DNA of 64,000 nucleotides from Acridotheres tristis (Eukaryota; Chordata; Aves; Passeriformes; Sturnidae), in contig CM072887.1 in the NCBI GenBank assembly GCA_037013685.1, forward strand, positions 51,201,154 through 51,265,153, read 5' to 3'. The notes under the pieces are model-generated. The model was not told where the DNA came from. It saw only the letters and a program-made list of their open reading frames with translations, and made no database searches. Within the stretch, counting starts at the first letter, position 1. The number at the start of each line of letters is the position of its first letter. The position numbers and the translations under genes were made by a program. This document shows positions 13,816 to 26,600 of this stretch, piece after piece.

Positions 13816-16240
13816 CCGGGCTGCCATGTTTACAAGCTACTACAAAGTGCTTTTCTTGCCATGGAAAATCAAAAACACCATGCTCACTGTCACCAGAAGT
13901 ACATTTCAGCAACGGTCTTGTTACTGGAGTGATTTGCCACTTTTTTACCTGCTACAAGAGGTGTTGTTTGAGCCTTCTGTTTCTTCAAGAAGAAAGGGCA
14001 ACCTATTACTGAACTTGTAGTGCTTATTGACTAAAAAATAAGTTCACTGCTGATGGAGAATATCTAAATCTCATGGGTTTGGTGTGATATCAGGTAGTTG
14101 TCATAAAGTGGCTTCCCCTAATATGTAAGGGGATGTAAGTTTAAGCTTCCATATAATTCATCTCCTTTTTCTTTTGCAAATGAAATGAAAAGTTGTGAGC
14201 AAGCTAGAAGTACAGTAAACAGATATTTCTGAAAGGTTAGTTTGGAAACTCAAGAAACAGTTAAAGTTGGTTAGAGTAAAAAAGAGTGAGAGAGGTTTGA
14301 GCTGTGTCTGTGTTCATGAGCATGTAAGTCAAGATAGGGTTCCTTGCTGTTTGCTTTTTCAGACCACTCTCTCCAAAGACAGTCTCCAGGTAGCAGATGA
14401 GGTCGTTGTGCTTCTTCTCAGTGACCTGTCCTACGGGGACGCTGAGAAGCCAAACGTACACCACATTGAAATTGTGGCACATCAAACTTACTCATTCAGA
14501 ACAAAACAAGGGGAAAAATTAAAAATATATATTCACTTACTAGTGTTGTTCAAAATCAATATTTTCTGTATGAAGTATGATGTAAGAACAGTGAAGGTGG
14601 GAGTGGTATAATGGACAAGAAGATCTCCAAAGGTGTTAGAGACCTTGGTAACTCTAGTTTGTTGGCAGAAATAGATCAGCTGGTCAGAGTTACGGTATCT
14701 AACTATTGAAGACACAGTACACTGAAGACGGTCTTTGAAAACTCTGATCACTGTGAGCTTCATAAGAGGAGAAATGCTTGGATTTACGCTAACAGTAGTA
14801 TGGCTGCATTTGTAGGGAATGAAATGTGTGTACACTGGAAATGGCTATTTCTATAAGAGTGTAGATGTGTGGAAAATAACCTTGATACAGTGCCTGGAGA
14901 ACTGCCTAGGGGTCAGGACACCTGAGTTCATCCCCCGGGTCCCCTGCTGCCTTGCTGCTTTGACCATTTCATTTTCCCATGCCTTGCTTTCACCACCAAC
15001 AATCAGGAAACAAATCCTTCATTTCCTCTGAGATTGATTCATGAGAAAGACAATGAAAGCAGGAAGTGTTATCATCTGTGGTTGGAATGCCACACACCTA
15101 GTGAACGCTTAACCCCCGCTTGTAGTTTTAATTCAAATGCAGTTAGTTTATATCGGGGGTTTTCCCATGGTTTCTTTAGAGATGTGAGATAATCAGATAT
15201 TTTTCTCTCCCAAAATGCAACTCTTTAGAACAGTGTCTAGCTTGGAGTGTGTAAAGAATAGTCATGTTTATGAGGACAATATAACATGTTAGATCACCTT
15301 TCATTGAACCACGTGCTTTATAATTAATGTACAAAATGATGTCCTGTGTTTTTTTCAAGTGGAGCTTGAGTAGCAGCAAGCTCTGCTGTGGTCTAAATTG
15401 CAGAAAATCCTTATCTTAGTAATAACTTTATTTATGAATATACTTTACCTATCTGTCATAAATCATATTTCAGCTGCTGCAGCAGTGCGCAAAGGAAGAA
15501 AAGCTTAAGCAAAAGCTGAAGATGAGCCTGATCAGAGATTTGAGCTGTTTTTCACAATATGGGTTTGCGGCTGACTTATTTTGTGTATTGTTGGATGAAT
15601 GACGAAGTGGGATAAAGCCCTCAGTGTCTCCTTCCCTTACCTTCCCTGGAGAGAAGAATTGCCCAGCTTAGATGCATATCACATAAAAGCCTGTCTGTCT
15701 GGACTGATGTGGGGAGTCATTCATTATTATTTTCATAGTGCTCAGGAAACAGACCTTTAAAACCTTTTATTTCCTAAGCCATAGTAGGGCAGCACTGAGG
15801 TTGCTGTGTCTCAGAAGATTGTTTCTTATTTGCATTTCCAGCTCTGTCCCCATGTTGCTGAGATACATTTGTAATGGCCTTACCTAAGTTCAGCAATTAA
15901 GAAGGCAGCTATTACCTTATTCATTAAAAAGGGAAGAAATTGAAAGCAAAATCGATTACTCTTTGATCAGAAGTTTCTGGCTTTTTAAGAAAATTTTTTT
16001 TTTTTTTTAAGTTTTGCACTTAATAAAATGTAGTTTCTTTTTTGGGGTAATTAACTTACAAACTGCTAGGGGCTTTCCAGCCGTGGGAAACCCTATCCTA
16101 AAGTTCATTTTAGCACCGACAGCTGTAGAACAAGTCTTACCTTCTTAGCTAGCTATCCCAAACATTGTCTAGAGAGCTGCTTTTCCTGCTTTGACTGCAA
16201 GGGCACTGCTGCAGAGAGTGTACCAATCATGCTGAAATGT
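13816..16240 (+). other. AIG1: AIG1 intron 1, 13.8-16.2 kb; no confirmed gene
   Basis: This is mostly ordinary intronic DNA. It includes the small GC-rich block at 14350-14490, listed separately, and a poly(T) run near 15987-16004. No recognisable exon. Confidence 0.6.
14350..14490. other. Small GC-rich, CpG-containing block open on both strands
   Basis: A pyrimidine-rich run ending in TTTTTCAG (about 14353-14362) leads into roughly 110 bp with several CpGs and balanced composition inside AT-rich DNA. The plus strand has an open frame of 114 codons and the minus strand one of 74 codons across the same bases. Neither translation matches a protein I recognise. It could be a decayed exon or pseudogene fragment, a conserved noncoding element, or chance. 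Confidence 0.3.
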
Positions 16241-16570
16241 GTAAAATTATCATTTAAGCCAAAATAATGACATAACCTTCTGAGCAGTGTATAATCCTAA
16301 TAAGATTAAGTTTTACCAAAGAAAAACATAAAATATATAACTTAATAAAATCATAATCTATTATGAGTAAACTGTATTATACATGTTCGCTGAGTGGATT
16401 ATATAAATTTAATGAAATTACACTGTGTTATAAGCAGGATACAATAAGTAGTAATGGCAGCTTTTCTATACACAATATAAGAGAGCAAGAAAGAAGAAGG
16501 GGATTATTAGAAAACGAGTTTAGTCAAAACAATTTAAAAGATAAAGATATAAATAGAATAATAATTTCTT
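16241..16570. other. AT-rich block with a small open frame
   Basis: About 330 bp of strongly AT-rich DNA. It includes a 69-codon ORF (16363-16572, plus strand) rich in Asn, Ile, Lys and Glu. There is no match to a family I know and no tandem periodicity. AT-rich DNA of this kind readily gives lysine/asparagine-rich ORFs, so coding is not supported. Confidence 0.3.
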
Positions 16571-19500
16571 AAGTACTGCAACAATGAGCATCATGCTTCT
16601 TTGAGTGTATTAGCCAAGATCAAAGTAAGATATGAACATCTAAGAAGACTGACATGGTGTTGGAGAGGAATGACACAGCTGATACAATTGCAAATGATTT
16701 GAGAAAATGTAGTACTTTCTCAGCATCTGTTCAAATTTTTATTCATATTTCGTTAGTACTTTGTATATTTGTCCATTCCATCTCTTCATGTGATACGTGG
16801 CAGTGGATTCCAGGCTGTTAGCACTTCTGAGCCAGATGGCATACACTCTATCATGCTGAGATCATGTTAGAAATGTCATCTATGCAACTCAGCTGAGATA
16901 GAGTTGCACTTTAAAAAAATTCCTCAGTTGTCCACTATGGATTTTTTTTTTCCTGAGGGTATTGCATCCATGTAAAAAGAGTAAAGATGCTTTTGTTGCT
17001 GTCAAAAAATAAAGCATTTCCAAATATTTTTGGTAGTGTACCAAATTTCAGTTTAGTTTGCTGTAGTAAGGAATATTTGTCCTTACAGAAGTACTTAAAC
17101 TATTATGAAAACTGCTTTTAAAATTATGTTAGCACAAACACATTACCTCTCCAAGAACTGTGCTGCATATTATTGGAAGCCTTTACAAGACAGTCAAGAA
17201 TCATGCTAAGACAGAATGGTCTGAGACTTAAACTTTCCAGTAAGAGTAACAGAGTAAGGGATTTTCCTGAGTTAAGTGGAGGGAAGATGAAAAGAGAAAG
17301 GAAGAGCCTGTTGAGTTGCTTTTTTGTCTGTCCAGATTAAAACACATCTCGTATTCCAACAGGCATAATTGTAAAAGGTATCTCTAGTCATGGAAACACA
17401 AGATCTTTTTATTTTACACAGCTTGAGTTTGGTCCCCATTCCACAACTTCGTAACAGGTGCTAAAGCACCAGGAATTGAACAGTGTAGTACCTATAAAAA
17501 CTAGACCCAAGAGTCAAACAATTTTTTCTTTTATGCATATTAATTTCATAGTAGATTTTATTCTTTTGTATATCTGTGAAACCTCAGTGGTTTAAAACTC
17601 CATCCTTGCTTATATTTGGACAATGCTGGTGGGCTTCAAAGAAAGAGACCACAGGAGGTTATGTAGAATGTAAAGGATTATATTTAAAAGAATCCCTGAA
17701 TTAATCATATGGTAAGGGATTAGGATTATACTTGTTGTATAAAATGATTCATATCATACGACTAAACTATGAAAATTGAGTTAAATTTCCTACGAAGCAC
17801 TCGTCTTCATGTGCAATGTGCTGGGTAGAAAAGCCATCCCCCCACTGAAGGCTGCAAAGAGAGATGTGAGTCATTAGCTTGGATGAGTGCTGGACATTTA
17901 TAAGGCTGTCCCTTTATCCAGTTACTGAGATTCTAATCAGTCTCTTCTGATAGAAGTGTCATGTTTTACTAGTGTAGTTTTTAGTTCTAATTTGTGTAGG
18001 TAAAAGAGAGAGGAGGGATAAGAGAAATACTTATTTCAAGGTTCCTAACCAGTAAGCAGCTCAAAGTAAAATAGATGGCATTTGTGTTAACTATTCCTTT
18101 GGTTTACTCTGTTTTCGTTGCTTTGTCTGTTACTTTTCCTCTCTATTTGATGTATTTGTTTTCTGAAACTACTGGCTTTTGATGGGCCAGGCGCTCATCG
18201 TTTTCTGTGTTAAGTGGCCTATGATGCTGAAACCTGCTTAAGAAACAAAACAACCTGAAAACAACCACAGCAGTTGCAGCTGATGTAGAAGAAGATGCGA
18301 TATGAGCTTTCCCTGTTTGCCTCAGCTTACTGACAATCATCTGGGGTGATGCTTCTTTTTTACTTCTGATATTTTTTACCTTCAAATATGAGTATTTTTC
18401 CCTATTCCTTGCACAGAAATAATGATTCTGAGTAGCACAGAGTGCATTTTCATGCTTCGTGCACCTTGATTAATTGTAGATTTAGTGGTTAGATGTATTA
18501 CACTGTATTTTAGTATTTAAAAGGCTCTTGGTCCTTTCATTTTTTAGTTTTGGCCTCTTTTTCATTTGTCTGTAGACACAAAGATCAGCTTCTCTGATAC
18601 AAAGATGTAGCACTTGATTACATTTTGTCCAGCTTCTGCTTGCTGTCATAACTAGCAAAGATACAGGGAGGAGAGGAGAAGTGACAAGAATAAATCAGTG
18701 TGCCTGTGAGTAGTGGTGCAATGGTGGTGGGCAAGTATAATCAGTAGTTCCATGCAGTCAAGAACAGTAATATATTTATTAAGCAGCTACAACCCATTAC
18801 TTCATTTGAAGCATTTTCTATTAAAAATACCTTGTTATTCTCCATCTCACCTGGATTTTCTCTCTATGTTGCAACTACAGAGCTGTTGTTACAGGATGGA
18901 GGCTGTCCACTGGTGCCTGCAAATGGCCCCATACGCAACACCGCTTGAAACAGTCAACTGCTGAAGCATAGTTCATTTGTTACAGCAAATAATGATGTCT
19001 AGAGGCTGTAGAAATTAAAGCTAAGGTGACAATGAGCAGTAATAGATACTCCAAGGTTATTAAAAAACTTCCATTTTTTGAAGAGGAAAATCAGACCATG
19101 TTCTTTATATGATAGATTGTAAAATTTCAAATACGAGGGGAATTACAACTTCAAGCAATTAGATTTTGCATGCTGGTAGAGCTAAACTTCCGTCTTCTTG
19201 TGGAAATACAACATGTGTCTTAAGCCTCAGTGGGTCAGGTTATGTCTGCCCCCCCACCTGCGAGCTGGTGGCCTGTCCCCAGGGAGGTGCCTGATGCCCT
19301 GAGGCTGGGACTGGCCCCTTGCCACTGGCTGCCCTGCACCTAGCTGGGAATGGGATGGGCTCTGACTACTCCTCTTCCACTCCCTGCCCCTGAAGCCTCC
19401 CTGACACCCTTTTCTGAATTAGTATCCTATGATGTGGGTTATGTTTGGTTGCGTAGTGCTTTTTCATTATTTCTTGTGGACTTTGTGAGTGTTATTCTGG

Positions 19501-21399
19501 CAGTGCTGTCTTTTTTGCCAGCCTAGACTACTGCCTTCTTTCATAGAGGGCCACATGAAGTAAGTGGTGGTAATCTCGAAAATGATAACTTGAGGACAGT
19601 GATTTTTCATAATGATAGGTAGGTAGATGAAAAATTACCCTTGAATAGTATTAGTGCTTGCAGAGACTTAACCAGTTCTCCTGCCCTGAGCTCTAAGGAG
19701 TGCTTGTGATTATGAGAGTGAACTTGAAAGGGAATGAAATTCTAGATTCAGTGAATTTAATAGGGGATTTTCTGCCTTGGTAAGACTAGTAACGGAATTT
19801 TCATAATCTCAAGAGATCTTGTCCGCACCATGGACCTTCATGGGAGAAGGGAGTCTCCATGCCCTGGAAATAGATTTATGAGGAAATAGGTTTTCTGTTT
19901 GACTCTTAAGTCAAATTAGGGGTAGTACAAGGAGGCCATTAGCTGCAGTCCTGAAGTGACTTGTGAAAAAACTGTCCTACTGAAGCAATTCGTTATTTTC
20001 TTGTAGTAGACAGACACATACAATTAGTTTATTCTATGTAATTCAGCACGTCTCTCTGTTTGAGTAGGTTTCTGTGCTGCTTGGTTTTATCCTATGTTTA
20101 TAGCTGCTTTTCTCCTGCAGCAACTTAACAAGTGTTTTCTGTGCTCTGAGTTTTGTTTGCTGACATCCTTTAGATGGCCATTACTTGTAGGTGTTAACTT
20201 CAACTTTAGATGTTAACTTTAGATGTTATTACTTGTTATTACATTATCACAATTTAAAGGTACTGTAGTATCAACTCTAGTGGCATGGCCCCTTTAGGCT
20301 TCTAGGAGAAAAAGGACCAGTAGTAAGTATTTTATACCTGTTCAGTTATTTTTTTGGGATTGCATACTCTGCTTATAAGTTTCTGATTCTATCTCTACTA
20401 TCTATCTATGCTGTTACATGGTATAGGGAAGCTGTGTCTGTTTTTTGTCAAATTTGTCATTTTCTAAATCACTGTTTTCCTTCAAGCTTTAGTTAGAGAC
20501 AAAACTGGAAAGTATTTCCTCTGAAATGCTGTTCTTGCTTACATTTCCAAGGGGGGAAAAAAGTCATCTGTTTAACAGCTTGGGGGTGTTTCATGTATAG
20601 ATTCACCACCTGCAAATTTTCAAAATAAGGTCTCTTCTGAAAATGCGATCCTAAATCTGAGGTAACACCAGGATGCCATGGAGAACATTTTTTAGAGGGA
20701 GTTTATATTTCCTTGCTGTGATTTTTTCACATCTGTTAGACAGCATTCACACCAAGGAGCCTGGACTTTAAAAATTTGTTTCATACCAAAAAACACCAGT
20801 AGCTGCATGCTGTGCTTTTCCTATTGCAGACCCACAAAGGATGTAAATCATTACTGATTCTGTTTAATTAATGCTGCTGAGACTCAGGCAGCTCTGGAGG
20901 TCCTAACTCTAATCCTAAATGTTGATAGGTGTCAGAAGAGTTTTCTTGAGCACTCTAGAAAGGAAAGGAAGTGCAATGAATGGAGTGAATATATGCATAT
21001 TGTTTGTATGAATAAGCTGTAACTGTTTCTCCCTGAATACTGTACAGTTATTTCATTGGCTTTGAATGTTCCTGATAAAGATGTAATTTTCTCTTTCTTA
21101 TATGGATTTTTATTTGTTAATGTTTTTGTAAAGTAGTCTGCTTCATACCTACCCTCTGAAATGTTTGGGTATTTCCCTTTAGGAGTTTCCCCTTTTTCCC
21201 AATGATATCATTACATTTTCTCTTGAAGCTATGTGTTCATAACAGAGTAATAAGGAGAGAAGTTGCTTGGTTTGTGATTGATTAGTGGATGTACAATCTC
21301 AATTCCCTTGGAAAGTGGGCGTGTGATTGTTTGAGTCTGTGTTTCTTTGGAGAGGGACCATTTCAGGGAATTGTAGTTAGAGCTGCAAACAATCCATTA
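16571..21399 (+). other. AIG1: AIG1 intron 1, late part; no gene seen
   Basis: Intronic DNA without a recognisable exon. A GC-rich patch at about 19245-19410 holds no useful ORF. A short direct repeat (AACTTTAGATGTT twice, near 20200-20230) is the only repeat noticed. Confidence 0.65.
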
Positions 21400-21690
21400 G
21401 TCACTCTTCCAAGCCCTGCCAGTATAATACTGTTCCCTGCAGTACATTATTGAGTGTTTTGTCCAATATCGGTTTAAGTGACTCAAGCCATGAGGCTTCC
21501 ACCACTTCCTCTGAGAAACTATTTCATGGTCTGACAGAACTAACTGTTAGGAAATATTTCCTGGTACTCAGCCTAAACTTTTTAACACCCAGATTGATCT
21601 CATTACTGTTAGGTATGCTTTTTTTCCCCAGCTCTGTCTTGTTTGGCATTCACACTCTTGAGTGAATACTAGATGGTATCATATCTCCTC
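21400..21690 (-). mobile_element. Ancient CR1/L3-like LINE fragment, antisense
   Basis: The order of words matches the reverse complement of old amniote CR1/L3-type 3' regions. Those words are GAGGCTTCCACCACTTCCTCTG, then a TATTTCATGGTCTGA segment, then CTGTTAGGAAATATTTCCTG and CAGCCTAAACTTT. The match is diffuse, as expected for a repeat that predates modern bird orders. Ends are approximate. The overlapping 71-codon ORF is a by-product of the repeat. Confidence 0.8.
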
Positions 21691-23516
21691 ATAAGTCAAG
21701 CAAATGCATAATTAGTTCGTCTATTTCAGCTCTCCAAATAGGCCATCTGTTTGGTGGAAAACAGGGCTGAGTATGGGAAGATTTTTTTTCTGCTAAGTGC
21801 TTGTTTTAAACAAATAATACGAAAAAGTGCATTAGGAGTTCTTAGTAGCTCCAAGGAGCCCAAACTTACATTTAAAAGGCTTTTCAAAAATTATATAAAT
21901 TACGGTAACTTCTCCAGGCAATCATTTGAAATAGTATTACCTTTTTCTAGTGCAATATACAGCTCTAGCACTAATAGTCTGTCACATCTTACGTCTTCAG
22001 GGAATATTTTGTAATGTTGCTTCATCTATTTATCAAGCAAATTCTAAGTAGCTATAGCCTGGGAGGAGAGAGCAATGGCAACAGAATTGCAAGCAGATCC
22101 AGGGGCCATTTGGATGTTTGTAATTCACAGCTTTACAGCCAGAATTTACAAGTGTTTGGGTCGCATAAGGATTGTTGAGGAAGGAAGTGTACTTTAATCC
22201 ATCCAGTCATTACATATCTCTGGATTTCTTCCTGGTAGCCAACATCTGTTTGGTATTCCTCTCCTTCCATCCTTCCTTCCTGCCTCCCTGTCTGCCTTAT
22301 TATAGTGTAAATTTTGCAAAGATGTATGCAGATAATAAATTGAATTTTGCAGCATCTGGGTATATGCTATTCTTATTTCTTATGGATAGTCTTCTGTTTG
22401 GTCAAAGACTCCTAGTCAGTGGAACACTTAAGTTTACAGTAAGACTTCTAAACTAGGACTCCATGCTTGCTTTGAAAAACATGCAGTATAAATCCTAAGG
22501 ATATATATGTTTATGTTTTTTGACAAATCATTGTGTAATTTGGGAACCGAGCCCATGTTTTGTTAATTTTTTACCTCAGGTTACCTGATCTGTGTGGGTT
22601 TGTGACCCGGGCTTCCAGCTTGGGGAGTAAACAAGCTGCGTGCACTTCCTCTGAACTGTACTAGAAAGGATGTGCAAGTCCTCAGGCAAGAGCATTCCTG
22701 AGCTAACTTATTACAGTTTTACTAAGCTAATTAAGGGAGAAAAACTCAATGATCACATTAAGATCGAGTCAAGTTTGAACCAAATCAGTGGGTTCAGGTG
22801 ATTAAACTAACGATTTAATATAGCATATAATCTTATATTGCACACAGGTACGTAAATGCAAAAAAGGAAAAGTTAGGTAAATGACAGTCAGGAAAAGAAA
22901 GTGAATAATTCCTGCATCTTTCTCATTCACTACCTGAGATGAAGTAGAGATAGATTTGCTGAAGCCTGGGCCATGTGCTGTGTCTGTCAGGAAGTCTCAG
23001 GCACTTCCTTCACTTTTAGGTGGAATGTCTGGGACAGGCAGAATCTCCAAGAGACACTTCCTGTGACAAGGGAAAGAAACACTCATTTCTGTTTCCTTCC
23101 CTTCTTCTCACAGGGAGCATTCCTCATTTTTCTGCCTCAGAGGCAATTGCTTTGGGGATGAGCTGTATGGAGTGACACAGGAAGGGGTGGCTACAGTTCA
23201 GTCCCCAGCAGGTGGCACATATCTGAGGTGAGGGTGGAAAGCCACCTCTTGAATGGTCCTTCCACTCACATTGATTCCCCCTATAGATGAGGAGCAGGGT
23301 GCATGCAAGACTTTGAAGCACACGTGGCTTTTATGTGATTAAACTCTACCTATATTTAAGGGACTGAAGTATTCTCACTCCCTGTGTCAGTTCTGTGGCA
23401 ATATTCCTCATGTGTGCCTGTGTCTGACCTGCTCTCCGCCAAAGGGCTGGTCTTCTCTGTTCCAGAGAAGACGAAATGGGAGAAGGAACACAGAAAGATT
23501 AAGACGTGTTCAAGCG
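21691..23516 (+). other. AIG1: AIG1 intron 1, last part before exon 2
   Basis: Intronic DNA leading to the exon 2 acceptor. An open frame in phase with exon 2 runs from about 23384, but it begins at a GTG codon, contains no ATG before exon 2 and matches nothing. It is read here as intron. Confidence 0.7.
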
Positions 23517-23536
23517 TGTGTTTCCCTTCTGTGCAG
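23517..23536 (+). other. AIG1: AIG1 intron 1 splice acceptor
   Basis: A pyrimidine-rich stretch ends in GTGCAG immediately before the first codon (GTT) of exon 2. The reading frame upstream stays open, but it has no ATG and no similarity to the family. The AG at 23535-23536 is therefore the sensible border. Confidence 0.9.
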
Positions 23537-23692
23537 GTTATCCAGGCTGTCTTCTTTGGGATTTGTGTCTTGACTGACCTGTCCAGTCTTCTCACTAGAG
23601 GGAATGACAGTCAAGAGCAAGAGAGGCAGCTGAAAAAACTCATTTCCCTCCGTGACTGGATGATGGCTGTTCTAGCTTTCCCTGTGGGAGTG
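23537..23692 (+). CDS. AIG1: AIG1 exon 2 (internal coding exon, 52 codons, phase 0)
   Basis: This exon encodes part of androgen-induced 1, a multi-pass membrane protein of the FAR-17a/AIG1 family. Human AIG1 and its paralogue ADTRP are reported to hydrolyse fatty acid esters of hydroxy fatty acids (FAHFAs) using a Thr/His pair. The 52-codon translation begins [19 protein letters not shown], a membrane segment. A charged loop follows ([20 protein letters not shown]), then [12 protein letters not shown], the start of the next membrane segment. From memory it differs from human only in the short RG-x-x-x-QEQ loop and one Leu-to-Met change near the end. The acceptor is a pyrimidine-rich run ending in GTGCAG at 23536. 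The donor is GTG|GTAAGT at 23692/23693. Both borders fall between codons. By human numbering (recalled) this is residues 48-99, so catalytic Thr43 would be in exon 1, upstream of the window. ADTRP is less likely because the loop matches AIG1 closely. Confidence 0.96.
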
Positions 23693-23698
23693 GTAAGT
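23693..23698 (+). other. AIG1: AIG1 intron 2 splice donor
   Basis: GTAAGT follows the GTG codon that ends exon 2. It is a full consensus donor. The frame continues without a phase shift into exon 3. Confidence 0.93.
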
Positions 23699-26600
23699 AC
23701 AGTGTTAATATGTGCATGTCTTTGCAAACTGGGTGAACAGTGTTACTTACTGAATGTTTTCTTCCTGAAAGGTTTTGCCACTGCTCTATAAAAGACTAGA
23801 TAGAAAGGGGAAAATGATAGAGGTGATTTTACTACTCACTTGTTTTTCACAGGTGTAAGGGAACAGAATATACAGTGTGTTGCTGAAATAATTTTTGGTT
23901 CATTATTAAAAAGTCATGTTACAATATGAACTTGATTGTACAAGTAATTTTAAATGTGTGTTGTACCAGCAGCATCTTAAGATTCAATTTAGACTTTCTC
24001 TGCACCACGTGTCATCATCAGGAGTAGTGAAAGTACTGACTGTGGCATGTTTTACACCATAATGACCTGAGGGAATCTGACTGTAAGAACTTTTGGCATT
24101 GGCAAGAAGAGAAGCAAAAGTCCAGGTTGCTCCTTGTTAATTCCACTGGGAATTCAGAGCTGGCAGAATAAATGAGGTAAATGAGGTAGAAAAAAAGGGA
24201 TTTTGTTAGTAATGTTAAAAAGCACACAGAAGGTGTGTGAAAATGCAGGGTTGATGTGTTTTTTTCAAAAGGAAAATATTCTTTGGATCAAGTCTTGCTC
24301 CACTGGGACATTGCATGTCACTTTCAATGGCATGAGGTGCTCAATGTCTTTGCATAGCTAATAATGCTGCTAAAATTTTATGAGTTTTTACATGGAATGT
24401 CATCTGTGTTAGTCTAGTTCCAAGCTTAGTTTGCAGTGCAAAAATGTGTGAACATTTCATTAAGGTTATTGCTTTTATTGTAATTCAGTATTAAACTTTA
24501 ATTCTCTTTTTTTTTTCATTGTACAGTAGTTCAAAATAAATTTACTAGAAGCAGATTTTTTAATGGACTATTAGAAAGCTGCATGAGATCTTTAAAGTTG
24601 TACTTTCACAACAGCTGATCACTTTCTGTCAGTTACCAGCACCTATCATATCAAGCTATCACTTATGATTTCATATATTCAGCGATGCTTCATTAGAATT
24701 TCATTTCACCATTTATGTGGAATTTCACAATACGTGAAGAAATACAGAATAGTTTTGGAAATTACAAAAGGCAAAGCATATGTGAAACGCTGCAGGTACT
24801 TTAATAAAAACCCAGCTGGTAGCCTTCCCTTATTATACTTGCTAGCCTGCCTTTTGGGAGCTGCCACAATTCATGTTGGGGTAGAAGACTGCAGTTTTCC
24901 AGCAATGGTAGAGGATGCTGGGTCAGCTAATACAGCTAGTAGAAAATCTGTGCATAGACAAGTTTGCAAATATGCATTTTATGAGTGCAGAGATTTATGC
25001 TGCATTTGTATTTTTAAGGAAGATGGGAAGTTAGAGGTAGTTGTGATTGTGACTAGCAACAGATGCTTTTCCTACTGTGTTGATAGTAGAAGTGAAAAAG
25101 GAGAACAACTTCACACTATTTGTCTGTGCTTAAATATTTCAAGTGCCTTTTTCACTCCAGAAGTGTACTCCTTCACACACATCAAAGCACACCCTCCTTG
25201 GCTCTCATGCCTCTCAGGATTCGAGGTTTCTTTCCTGCCACTGTTTTAGCTCTATACTGTTGTGTGTCTGCTATTCCACTCTTGCAATGCTCCTGACCTT
25301 GAAACTTTTCAAGAACTTGGAGAATTTCAGCTTCACTTTGTCTTGGCAGTTCTGAGGGTTTCTTTTCAGGCAATGTTTCTCTTGCCACCAGTACACAAAG
25401 ACTCCCAGTTAGCCACTGTCTGCTCTACAGGTGTTCTTGCAACCTTCACAAATTAGCAGTTCCCGAGAGATATGTCACATACCTGGAGATATCTGCTTTC
25501 CCAAGTGTTTCATACAAGAACAACTTGTGTCTTAAACAAACCTAGTAAGGAATGGCCATGCTCATTGTACAGATATGCTCCATTTCCAAGTGTGACCTTT
25601 CTGTGGTGAGGGGTAAAAATTGTTTACCACTTTATATCTTACAAAGAAATCCTAAAAAGGTTGTTTTTGTTGTTATTTCTTCTCCTGGCCACTGAGAGAC
25701 AAACAGCAGCACCCCATAACTTCACAGTAGTCTCAGCTCCTTCTTGAAACCTGATCCTCACCAGCAGCAGAGATGTTACCACACTGCAGCTACCACTTAC
25801 CAAAGCTTGGCCAGTGCCTGAGAGACTGCTAGGCACTGCAGACTCTGCTTTGGTGGGATCGGATAGGAAGAGTGCAAGGCCCAAAAGTAGCAAACATCTA
25901 ACACAGATGTTGTCTGAAGAGCTATTTATGTGGAAGAAAATAGTGCAGTTTTGCTATGATGGAGGTCCTCGTTAGAAGGAAGCTATTAAACACAGTGTCT
26001 ACAGAAAAAAGTTTAAAGTTCCCTTGTTTCTCATATTCTTTTAACAGCTTCCTCACTCCAGAAAAAAAAAGGGGGAAAAAAAAGGAAAGAATTTGAAATG
26101 CAAACTTTCTTTCCTTGAGACTCACCCACCTAGCTCTCCATGGAGCTTCTCAGTGGTTTCCACTAATGACACAAGGGAACCTTCACACATAAAAATTGGG
26201 CAGATGTGAATAAAATCTTTGTTGGGTTTCTAATGTAACAGTAGTGGTCATGCTTAAGTACTTGTCAATTACCTAAACATCTAAATTACTTTTATTGCTC
26301 AGCGTTTTACACAGGGCATGTTTAGGCAATAATGCAAATACTAGGGGAACATTTTAAAGCCTAATAACTTCAGCTTTTTGGGAGCAATTCACCACTTCTT
26401 TTTTTTCTGTATTTCCTGCTTACTGGAGCCTTGAGATGACTTGTTCTGAAAAACAGATGAGAAAAGGGGTTTACACTCCCAAGTTAAACAATGATGTGAG
26501 AAAAAAAAATGTAACAAAATTCTTCATTTTTAAGAGTTCATAAAAGACTATTACATACAAACCATCTGGGAAGCCTGACCACCAGCTTCTTCACACTTTC

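Noticed and set aside
23384..23536. In-frame open extension upstream of exon 2, which might suggest a longer exon or alternative first exon
   Set aside because: It starts at a GTG codon and has no ATG before exon 2. Its translation does not resemble the AIG1 family, and a good acceptor lies exactly at the conserved exon border.
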